NCBI GenBank assembly: GCA_036518955.1 | Contig: DATDMG010000469.1 | Span: 1 to 12,650 of the forward strand | Origin: DATDMG01 sp036518955 | GTDB taxonomy: Bacteria > Actinomycetota > Actinomycetes > Actinomycetales > Kineosporiaceae | DNA: 12,650 nt | Reading direction: 5' to 3' | Part shown: one piece after another, positions 6,050 to 11,810 of the stretch | How the letters are laid out: each line of letters starts with the position of its first letter | How positions within the stretch are numbered: position 1 is the stretch's first letter | Translations under genes and position numbers: made by a program | Notes under the pieces: generated by a model | What the model saw: only the letters and a program-made list of their open reading frames with translations | The model's database searches: none | What the model was told of the DNA's origin: nothing

Positions 6050-6325
6050 ATGCTCGGGTTCATCATCGCGATGATCATCATCGGCGCGATCGCCGGCTTC
6101 CTTGCACGGCTGATCGTACCGGGGCCGGACCCGATGGGGGTCGTGGCCACGATTGTTCTCGGTATCGTGGGGTCGTTCATCGGCGGTTTCCTCGGCTACC
6201 TGCTCTTCGGCAAGGACGCGTCGTCCGGCGCACTGCAGCCGTCGGGTCTCCTGGGGTCAATCATCGGCGCGGTCATCGCCCTCCTCGTCTACCGTGCCGC
6301 CACCCGAGGCAGGGCGCGGATCTGA
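6050..6325 (+). CDS. GlsB/YeaQ/YmgE family stress-associated membrane protein
   Basis: A 91-aa integral membrane protein of the Transgly_assoc (GlsB/YeaQ/YmgE) family, small proteins often tied to envelope or general stress; the molecular role is unclear. Three hydrophobic segments are visible: FIIAMIIIGAIAGFLARLIV (about 4-23), GVVATIVLGIVGSFIGGFLG (about 30-49, glycine-rich) and LLGSIIGAVIALLVYRAAT (about 67-85). The family's A-G-F-L-A-R-L-I-V-P-G-x-D-P-M-G loop lies after the first helix, and the tail RAATRGRARI is basic, probably cytoplasmic. GGAGG (6040-6044) sits five bases before ATG 6050 and sets the start. The longer upstream frame is antisense to the DUF72 gene and is not used. The gene is monocistronic, with a terminator 90 bases downstream. 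The intergenic stretch 5840-6049 must hold its promoter, but I could not define it. Confidence 0.9.
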   Translation: MLGFIIAMIIIGAIAGFLARLIVPGPDPMGVVATIVLGIVGSFIGGFLGYLLFGKDASSGALQPSGLLGSIIGAVIALLVYRAATRGRARI

Positions 6326-6370
6326 CAGTGTGGTCGGGCAGTGGTGGAGCGCAGGTCAGCGGCGCCCACG

Positions 6371-6407
6371 GGACCTGATCACCGGGTCGCGGACCTGATC
6401 CTCGGGT
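6371..6407. repeat. Two-copy direct repeat, period 20 bp
   Basis: GGACCTGATCACCGGGT at 6371-6387 recurs as GGACCTGATCCTCGGGT at 6391-6407 (15 of 17 bases the same). It lies between the glsB-like stop and its terminator. The spacing is about two helical turns, so a protein could bind both copies on one face. It may also be a simple local duplication. Confidence 0.6.
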
Positions 6408-6414
6408 GGAGCGT

Positions 6415-6450
6415 GCCCCTCGATGCTCAGCATCGGGGGGCACATCCTTT
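6415..6450 (+). terminator. Intrinsic terminator downstream of the glsB-like gene
   Basis: A 12-bp stem pairs 6415-6426 with 6430-6441 (core CGATGC-TCA-GCATCG extended by CCCC/GGGG, with one T-G wobble at 6420/6436). It has a three-base loop and is followed five bases later by TTTT (6447-6450). This is the best intrinsic terminator in the window and points rightward. The flank 6451-6545 before the proline dehydrogenase stop is free of recognisable genes. Confidence 0.75.
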
Positions 6451-6545
6451 TGCCCGTCTTGCCCGGTTTCTTGGTGGATGCCCGGATCGGTCGTGTTCCA
6501 GGTATCCCGCTGACGTGAGCACGGGCGGCGCGGGCCATTCGCCGG

Positions 6546-7472
6546 TCAACCGGCGGAAAGGGCTCGCAGGAAGAACGCGACATTCGCGGGCCGTTCGGCC
6601 AGGCGTCGCATGAAGTATCCGTACCAATCGGTTCCGTACGGCAGATAGATGCGCACCCGATGACCCGCCCGCGCCAACTGCTCCTGCTCGTCGGTGCGGA
6701 TGCCGTAGAGCATCTGGAACTCGTAGCTCGCCGGCTCGCGGTGGTGCTCCGCGGCCAGCGCCCTGGCTATTCCGATCATTCGTGGATCATGCGAACCGAT
6801 CATCGGGTAGCCGGCGCCGGACATCAGCACCCGAAGACACCGGGCGTAGGCACGGTCGATGTCCGCGGCCGAGGTGTGCGCCACCGAGGCCGGCTCCGCG
6901 TACGCGCCCTTGACCAGCCTCACCCGGGACCCGGCCCTGGCCAGGTCGCGGCAGTCCGCCTCGGTCCGGCGCAGCATGGACTGCAGCGCCACGCCGACCC
7001 AGGGGTGGTCCGCGCGCACGGCCCGCACCGTCTCCAGGGTGGCGTCGACGGTGGTGTGGTCCTCCATGTCGATGGTCACCGTCGTCCCGGCCCGGGCCGC
7101 GGCCTGACAGACGGTCCGGGCGTTCGCCAGACTGACCGTCCGGCCGTCCCGGGGCAGCGCCTGGCCGAGGGCGGACAGCTTCACGGACACCTCGACGCGA
7201 TCGGCCAGGCCCTGGTCGGCCAGCCGGTCCAGCAGGGCGGTGTAGGCGGTCGTGGCCGCGGTCGCCGCCTCGACGTCCGTGGTGTCCTCGCCGAGGTGGT
7301 CGACGGTGACCAGGAGTCCGCGGGCGACCAACCGGGAGGCGGCGGAGAGGGCCTCCGGGAGGGCCTCGCCGGCGACGAAGCGGTCGACCACCCGGCGGGT
7401 GAGCGGGATGGTCGTCACGGCGCCCCGCAGCAAGGGGCTGCGGGCCGCGGACAGGATCAGCGAACCCAGCAC
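6546..7472 (-). CDS. Proline dehydrogenase (monofunctional, FAD-dependent)
   Basis: A 308-aa proline dehydrogenase that oxidises L-proline to delta-1-pyrroline-5-carboxylate using FAD, passing electrons to the respiratory chain at the membrane. Beta/alpha-barrel motifs in order: VEVSVKLSALGQALPRDG (94-110), TVTIDMEDHTTVD (131-143), VALQSMLRRTEADCRDLA (161-178), VRLVKGAYAEP (184-194), MIGSHDPRMI (224-233), YEFQMLYGIRTDEQ (250-263) and the C-terminal signature RIYLPYGTDWYGYFMRRL (274-291) then AERPANV. The length matches stand-alone bacterial PRODH, not the bifunctional PutA. GTG 7472 is set by GGAGG (minus strand of 7479-7483) six bases before it. Pyrroline-5-carboxylate dehydrogenase, usually next door in actinobacteria, is not on either side here. 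It is divergent from the GH42 gene with a short shared control region. Confidence 0.95.
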   Translation of the reverse strand: MLGSLILSAARSPLLRGAVTTIPLTRRVVDRFVAGEALPEALSAASRLVARGLLVTVDHLGEDTTDVEAATAATTAYTALLDRLADQGLADRVEVSVKLSALGQALPRDGRTVSLANARTVCQAAARAGTTVTIDMEDHTTVDATLETVRAVRADHPWVGVALQSMLRRTEADCRDLARAGSRVRLVKGAYAEPASVAHTSAADIDRAYARCLRVLMSGAGYPMIGSHDPRMIGIARALAAEHHREPASYEFQMLYGIRTDEQEQLARAGHRVRIYLPYGTDWYGYFMRRLAERPANVAFFLRALSAG

Positions 7473-7493
7473 GGTGCACCTCCGGCACGGTGA

Positions 7494-7508
7494 GTACCTC
7501 GACGGTAC
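7494..7508. promoter_or_regulatory. Dyad GTACC-N5-GGTAC, possible operator
   Basis: A perfect inverted repeat GTACC TCGAC GGTAC lies 22 bases upstream of the proline dehydrogenase start, in the shared divergent region (7473-7598). Its size fits a dimeric repressor or activator half-site pair. No regulator gene is adjacent. Only one copy is visible, so the function is uncertain. Confidence 0.35.
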
Positions 7509-7562
7509 GATCGCACCCGCCGCGGAGCGACGGCGACGGCACACGGCGGCTGTTCGATTCTG

Positions 7563-7591
7563 TTGACTTCTGTCGCCGTCACCGCCAATCT
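7563..7591 (+). promoter_or_regulatory. Promoter of the beta-galactosidase gene
   Basis: TTGACT (7563-7568) matches five of six -35 consensus bases. After 17 bases comes CAATCT (7586-7591), a fair -10, and ATG 7599 follows seven bases later. Transcription would begin at about the start codon, giving a leaderless mRNA, which agrees with the lack of a ribosome site. The TTG at 7563 is therefore better read as part of the -35 than as a start codon. Confidence 0.55.
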
Positions 7592-7598
7592 CTACGCC

Positions 7599-9635
7599 AT
7601 GCGGAGCTGGCCGACGTCCCTGGTGCTGGGTGGGGACTACAACCCTGAGCAGTGGCCCGAGGAGGTCTGGGCCGAGGACGTCCGGCTGATGCGGGAGGCA
7701 GGGGTCACGTTCGTGACCGTCGGCGTCTTCGCCTGGTCGCTGCTGGAGCCCGAGCCGGGACGGTACGACACCGGCTGGCTGGACCGGGTGCTCGACCTGA
7801 TGGCGGGTGCCGGGATCGCCGTCGACCTCGCCACCGGCACCGCCTCGCCACCGCCCTGGATGGCCGCGGACGACAAGCTCGTCGACGCCCTGCTGCCGGT
7901 GACGTCGACCGGGGTCCAGCTGTGGCCGGGAGGGCGCCAGCACTACTGCCCGAGCTCCACCCTGTACCGGGAGCATGCGCTGCGGCTCGTGGAGCACCTG
8001 GCCACCCGCTATCACGACCACCCGGCCCTGGCCTTGTGGCACGTCGGCAACGAGTACGCCTGCCACAACGCCCCGTGCTACTGCGATCGTTGCGGAGCTG
8101 GCTTCCGGGTCTGGCTGGAGCGCCGGTACCAGGACGTCGACCGGCTCAACGACGCGTGGGGGACGGCGTTCTGGAGTCAGCGGATCGGGACGTTCGACCA
8201 GGTGTACCCGCCCCGGGTGGCGCCGACGCACAGCAACCCGACCCAGGTGTTGGACTACCGCCGCTTCACGTCCGACACCGTGCTGGAGCTGTTCCTCGCC
8301 GAGCGCGAGGTGCTGCGCCGCTGCTCGCCCGGCGTCCCGGTGACGACGAACTTCATGACGATGAGCCACTTCCGGCAGCTGGACTACTTCCGGTGGGGCC
8401 GCGAGCAGGACGTCGTCAGCACGGACCACTACGTCGTCGCCACCGAGGCCGACCCGGAGGCGGAGCTGTCCTTCGGGGCCGCGCTGACCCGCGGCATCGC
8501 CGGGGGCCGGCCCTGGCTGCTGATGGAACACTCGACCAGCGCGGTCAACTGGCAACCGGTCAACCTCGCGAAACCGGCCGGGACCATGCTGCGCAACAGC
8601 CTGGCCCACGTCGCCCACGGCGCGGACGGGCTGGGCTTCTTCCAGTGGCGGGCCTCCCGGGCGGGATCGGAGAAGTTCCACTCCGCCCTCGTCCCGCATG
8701 CCGGCACCGACACCCGGCTCTGGCGTGAGGTCGTCCAGCTGGGCCAGGTCTGCGGCCGGCTGTCCGAGGTCGTCGGCACCACCGTCGACGCCGACGTCGC
8801 GGTGCTCTGGGACTACCAGGCGGGCTGGGCGTGCGACCAGCAGTCGCACCCGAGCGAGCTGGTCCGCTACGGGACCGACGCGGTGGCCGTGCACCGGGCG
8901 CTGCTGCGGCGTGGGGTCACCGCGGACGTCGTGCACCCGGAGTCGGACCTCAGCCGCTACCGGCTGGTCGTCGTCCCGACGCTGTACTCCTGCACCGACG
9001 CCGCGGCCCGGAACGTGACCGAGGCCGTCGAGCGGGGCGCGGTGGCGTTGGTCACCTTCTTCTCCGGGATCGCTGACGAGCACGACCACATCCGGCTCGG
9101 CGGGTACCCGGGCGCCTTCCGGGATCTGCTCGGCATCCGGGTCGAGGAGTTCGTCCCGTTGCTGCCCGGCGTCCAGGTCACCGTCCAGGACGCCGCGGAC
9201 GGCGACAGCTGGACGGCGAGCACGTGGACCGAGCACCTGCACCTCGCCGCGGCGGAGGCGGTCGCCAGCTACGCGGACGGGCCGCTGCCGGGGGTCCCCG
9301 CGGTCACCCGGGCCCTCCGCGGTGCCGGGAGCGCCTGGTACCTGGCCACCCGGCCGGACGACGCGGCGCTGGATCGCCTGGTCGGACGGATCCTCGGCGA
9401 CGCCGGGGTGGCGCCCGCCGCGATCGTCCGCCCCGGGCCCGACGGCGCACCCGTGACGGGGGTGGAGCTGGTGCGCCGCCGCGGCTCCGACCGGTCCTAT
9501 CTGTTCGTCCTCAACCACACCGGGGGGCAGGTGGAGGTCGAGGTGCGGGGCCACGACCTGGTCGCGGACCGTTCGGTGGACGGCGTCCTGCAGCTCGCGC
9601 CGGGCGGCGTGGCCGCCGTCCGCGAGACCGCCTGA
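7599..9635 (+). CDS. Beta-galactosidase, glycoside hydrolase family 42
   Basis: A 678-aa GH42 enzyme hydrolysing terminal beta-galactosides (oligosaccharides or plant galactans more than lactose), apparently cytoplasmic because no signal peptide is present. The N-terminal TIM barrel starts LGGDYNPEQWPEEVW. The acid/base Glu is E152 in LALWHVGNEYACHN and the nucleophile Glu is E310 in RPWLLMEHSTSAVNW. C117, C160, C162 and C165 (PCYCDRCG) match the zinc-binding cysteines described for the Thermus A4 GH42 enzyme. The trimerisation domain follows (DVAVLWDYQAGWA, VVPTLYSCTD), then a small C-terminal beta domain (YLFVLNHTGGQVEVEV). ATG 7599 is chosen over TTG 7563 because the latter lies in a -35 box and GH42 homologues begin just before G-G-D-Y-N-P-E-Q-W. 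No transporter or LacI regulator is next to it. It is complete, with normal codon use. Confidence 0.95.
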   Translation: MRSWPTSLVLGGDYNPEQWPEEVWAEDVRLMREAGVTFVTVGVFAWSLLEPEPGRYDTGWLDRVLDLMAGAGIAVDLATGTASPPPWMAADDKLVDALLPVTSTGVQLWPGGRQHYCPSSTLYREHALRLVEHLATRYHDHPALALWHVGNEYACHNAPCYCDRCGAGFRVWLERRYQDVDRLNDAWGTAFWSQRIGTFDQVYPPRVAPTHSNPTQVLDYRRFTSDTVLELFLAEREVLRRCSPGVPVTTNFMTMSHFRQLDYFRWGREQDVVSTDHYVVATEADPEAELSFGAALTRGIAGGRPWLLMEHSTSAVNWQPVNLAKPAGTMLRNSLAHVAHGADGLGFFQWRASRAGSEKFHSALVPHAGTDTRLWREVVQLGQVCGRLSEVVGTTVDADVAVLWDYQAGWACDQQSHPSELVRYGTDAVAVHRALLRRGVTADVVHPESDLSRYRLVVVPTLYSCTDAAARNVTEAVERGAVALVTFFSGIADEHDHIRLGGYPGAFRDLLGIRVEEFVPLLPGVQVTVQDAADGDSWTASTWTEHLHLAAAEAVASYADGPLPGVPAVTRALRGAGSAWYLATRPDDAALDRLVGRILGDAGVAPAAIVRPGPDGAPVTGVELVRRRGSDRSYLFVLNHTGGQVEVEVRGHDLVADRSVDGVLQLAPGGVAAVRETA

Positions 9636-9652
9636 GCGACGCTTCGGGCTCC

Positions 9653-9680
9653 TACAGCCACGGCCAGCGCGTGCCGATGA
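9653..9680 (+). promoter_or_regulatory. Sigma28 (FliA/WhiG)-like promoter candidate for the che operon
   Basis: TACA (9653-9656), 16 bases, then GCCGATGA (9673-9680) resemble the flagellar sigma consensus TAAA-N15-GCCGATAA. This would start transcription about 50 bases before cheW. An identical GCCGATGA also occurs by chance at 972-979 over a stop codon, so the octamer alone is not decisive. Confidence 0.4.
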
Positions 9681-9697
9681 CGCTCACAGCCACCCGT

Positions 9698-9714
9698 CCG
9701 GGCCCTGGGCCCGG
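9698..9714 (+). other. Perfect GC hairpin in the cheW leader
   Basis: CCGGGCC-CTG-GGCCCGG forms a 7-bp all-GC stem with a three-base loop, 12 bases before the cheW ribosome site (AGGAAGG, 9726-9732). It has no T-run. It could reduce read-through from the beta-galactosidase gene, or stabilise or modulate the cheW leader. Confidence 0.5.
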
Positions 9715-9740
9715 CTCTGCGAGCGAGGAAGGCCACCGCG

Positions 9741-10343
9741 ATGACCGAGACGACCCAGACGCGCTCAGCCGCTGTTCCCTCCCAACGGTCGCTGGCCGGC
9801 GATCAAGATGACCAGCCCGCGTTGGTGAGCGGTGGGGCCGAACGGTACCTGACGTTCGTGCTCGCCGGCGAGGTGTACGCGCTGCCCATCCTCGACATCA
9901 CCGAGATCATGGAGTTCCGGGCGCTCACCGTCGTCCCGATGATGCCCTCGTTCCTGCGCGGGGTGATCAACCTGCGTGGTCGTGTGGTGCCCGTGGTCGA
10001 CATGGCCGCCCGGTTCGGCCGGGGCTGCACCGAGGTGGCGCGGCGGACCAGCATCATCATCGTCGAGACGCCGAGCCACACGGACGACGGCCACACCACG
10101 ACCACGAGCATGGGGATCATGGTCGACGCGGTGAACAAGGTCGTGCACCTCGGCCTGGACGACATCGAGCCGCCGCCGGCGTTCGGCGCCGGGATCCGCT
10201 CGGACTTCATCAGCGGGATGGCGAAGTACGACGGGAACTTCGTGATCATCCTGGACGTCAGCCACGTGCTGTCGTTGGAGGAGATGGTGCTGCTCGGCAA
10301 GGCCGCGTCGGGCGAAGTCGCCAGCCTCGAGGCCGGGGAGTGA
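9741..10343 (+). CDS. cheW: Chemotaxis coupling protein CheW
   Basis: A 200-aa CheW-like scaffold that links chemoreceptors to the histidine kinase CheA in the membrane-bound array. The domain runs from about residue 35: RYLTFVLAGEVYALPILDIT, then EIMEFRALTVVPMMPSFLRG and the signature FLRGVINLRGRVVPVVDMAARFG (71-93). A second half follows: SIIIVET, MGIMVDAVNKVVHL, GIRSDFISGMAKYDGNFVII and LDVSHVL. The first 34 residues are a polar, probably disordered extension, which makes it longer than a typical CheW of about 160 aa. A Thr/His/Asp-rich loop (SHTDDGHTTTTS, 112-123) is inserted in the middle. ATG 9741 has AGGAAGG eight bases before it. The stop overlaps the cheR start by four bases (GTGA). 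It is the first gene of the che operon. Confidence 0.95.
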   Translation: MTETTQTRSAAVPSQRSLAGDQDDQPALVSGGAERYLTFVLAGEVYALPILDITEIMEFRALTVVPMMPSFLRGVINLRGRVVPVVDMAARFGRGCTEVARRTSIIIVETPSHTDDGHTTTTSMGIMVDAVNKVVHLGLDDIEPPPAFGAGIRSDFISGMAKYDGNFVIILDVSHVLSLEEMVLLGKAASGEVASLEAGE

Positions 10344-11179
10344 GCGTCGAGTCGACGGTCGCCACCGAGCGCGTGCTGACGGCGGCGGAGTTCGCCTGGC
10401 TCACCGACTTCCTCCGGGGCCGGACCGGGATCGAGCTGAAGCCGGGCAAGGAACCCATGGTGATGGGCCGGCTGGACCGCCGGCTGCGGCATCACGACCT
10501 GCCGACCTACACCAAGTACTTCCAGCTCCTGGCCGACGGCGACCCGCTCGAGACCCAGCTGGCGGTCGACCTGCTGACCACCAACGAGACGTACTTCTTC
10601 CGGGAGCCGAAGCACTTCGACTTCCTCCGGGAGGTCTACTCGGCGATGCCGCGCCGACCCCAGCCGGTGCGGATCTGGAGCGCGGCGTCGTCCACGGGAG
10701 AGGAGGCCTACACCGTCGCGATGACGTTGGCCGACTGTCTGCCGGCGGGCCAGGCCTTCGAACTGCTCGGCACGGACATCTCCAGCCGGGTGCTGGAGAC
10801 CGCGCGACGGGCCATGTACCCGATCGAGGCCGCGGAGAAGATCCCGGCGCGGTTCCTGCGCGAGTACTGCCTCCGGGGGCGGGACGAATTCGAGGGCTTT
10901 CTGGCGATCGACCGCCGGTTGCGCGAGCGGGTGACGTTCCTCGAGGCCAACCTGAACGACCTGCGGGGGGACTTCGGCACGTTCGACGTCATCTTCCTGC
11001 GGAACGTGATGATCTACTTCGGTCAGCAGACCAAGCGCGACCTCGTCGCCCGGGCCACCGGGATGCTCCGACCCGGTGGTTATCTGATCATCAGTCACGC
11101 CGAGACGCTCAACGGCATCCAGGGCCCGTTGCGCCTGGTCCGGCCGTCGGTCTACCAGCTGGCGGCCGCCGGTGGATGA
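10340..11179 (+). CDS. cheR: Chemoreceptor glutamate methyltransferase CheR
   Basis: A 279-aa CheR that methylates glutamates of chemoreceptors with SAM, driving adaptation opposite to CheB. The N-terminal helical domain (about 10-75) is followed by the catalytic domain: LLTTNETYFFREPKHFDFL (78-96), the SAM-binding IWSAASSTGEEAYTVAM (112-128), LGTDISSRVLE (143-153), FDVIFLRNVMIYF (215-227) and LRPGGYLIISHAETL (243-257). There is no C-terminal pentapeptide-binding insertion or TPR extension; the length is that of a plain CheR. GTG 10340 overlaps the cheW stop as GTGA, indicating translational coupling, and GGCCGGGGA lies just before it. Its stop is overlapped by eight bases by cheD. The identification is firm. 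Confidence 0.96.
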   Translation: MSVESTVATERVLTAAEFAWLTDFLRGRTGIELKPGKEPMVMGRLDRRLRHHDLPTYTKYFQLLADGDPLETQLAVDLLTTNETYFFREPKHFDFLREVYSAMPRRPQPVRIWSAASSTGEEAYTVAMTLADCLPAGQAFELLGTDISSRVLETARRAMYPIEAAEKIPARFLREYCLRGRDEFEGFLAIDRRLRERVTFLEANLNDLRGDFGTFDVIFLRNVMIYFGQQTKRDLVARATGMLRPGGYLIISHAETLNGIQGPLRLVRPSVYQLAAAGG

Positions 11180-11810
11180 GCCCGAGGGTGTGCTGGAGAT
11201 CTTCCTGGGCCCGGGGGACCTCTACTTCGGTGACCGCGACACCCGGATCCGGACCCTGCTCGGGTCGTGCGTCGCGGTGACGTTGTGGCACCCGCGAGCG
11301 CTGCTCGGTGGGATGTGCCACTACATGGTCCCGACCCGGCCCGCCACCCGGCGCCCGGCACTCGAGGGCCGCTACGCCGACGAGGCGTTCCTGATGCTGT
11401 TGGACGAGATCCGTCGCACCGCCACCTCTCCGGACGAGTACGTGGTCAAGATGTTCGGCGGGGGCAGCCAGTTCACCGAGTTCGCCGGCCGAACCCTGGA
11501 CGTCGCCGCCCGCAACGTGGACGCCGGCCTGGAGCTGCTCGGGAGGTACGGGCTCGCCCTGACGTCGATGCACCTGGGTGGGACCGGACACCGGCAGGTC
11601 GTCCTGGACGTGTGGAGCGGCGACGTCTGGGTGCGCCACGTCGAGCTTCCCATCGACGGCCCGACCCCGGACGCCGTGGTCCAGGTCGCCGGAGCCCGCA
11701 ACGGCGGGAACCCGAACGGCGGGAACCCGAATCGCAAGCTCGGCGAGGGCGGGATCGCCGACGGGAACGCCGTGGGCGGCAGACGCGTGGACGGGAAGAG
11801 CCTGGTATGA
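11172..11810 (+). CDS. cheD: Chemoreceptor glutamine deamidase CheD
   Basis: A 212-aa CheD that deamidates receptor glutamines and can interact with CheC-type phosphatases. The core covers about residues 7-165: LGPGDLYFG, TLLGSCVAVTLW, LLGGMCHYMVPT, KMFGGGSQF, AARNVDAGLELLGRYGLAL and HLGGTGHRQVVLDVWSGDVW. The catalytic Cys is C33 (GSC) and the His is H50 (CHYM). The 17-residue Cys-His spacing equals that of Thermotoga CheD. GTG 11172 overlaps cheR by eight bases; GTG 11190 is a weaker choice. After about residue 170 there is an extra tail, including a duplicated NGGNP and Gly/Asp/Arg-rich sequence, not part of the CheD fold and probably disordered. The stop overlaps cheB as ATGA. No CheC is seen in the window. 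Confidence 0.95.
   Translation: MDEPEGVLEIFLGPGDLYFGDRDTRIRTLLGSCVAVTLWHPRALLGGMCHYMVPTRPATRRPALEGRYADEAFLMLLDEIRRTATSPDEYVVKMFGGGSQFTEFAGRTLDVAARNVDAGLELLGRYGLALTSMHLGGTGHRQVVLDVWSGDVWVRHVELPIDGPTPDAVVQVAGARNGGNPNGGNPNRKLGEGGIADGNAVGGRRVDGKSLV
11700..11729 (+). repeat. Tandem 15-bp duplication encoding NGGNP
   Basis: AACGGCGGGAACCCG occurs twice in a row inside the cheD 3' region, in frame, followed by AAT. The two copies are identical, suggesting a recent slippage event in a tail under little constraint. Confidence 0.9.

Noticed and set aside
7563..7598. TTG 7563 as start of the beta-galactosidase
   Set aside because: The TTG is part of a good -35 (TTGACT) with a -10 17 bases later; the extra 12 residues match nothing typical of GH42.
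7473..9554. A 1002-aa minus frame joining antisense of the GH42 gene to proline dehydrogenase
   Set aside because: A long open frame is expected opposite a very GC-rich gene. The proline dehydrogenase has its own GGAGG and GTG at 7472.
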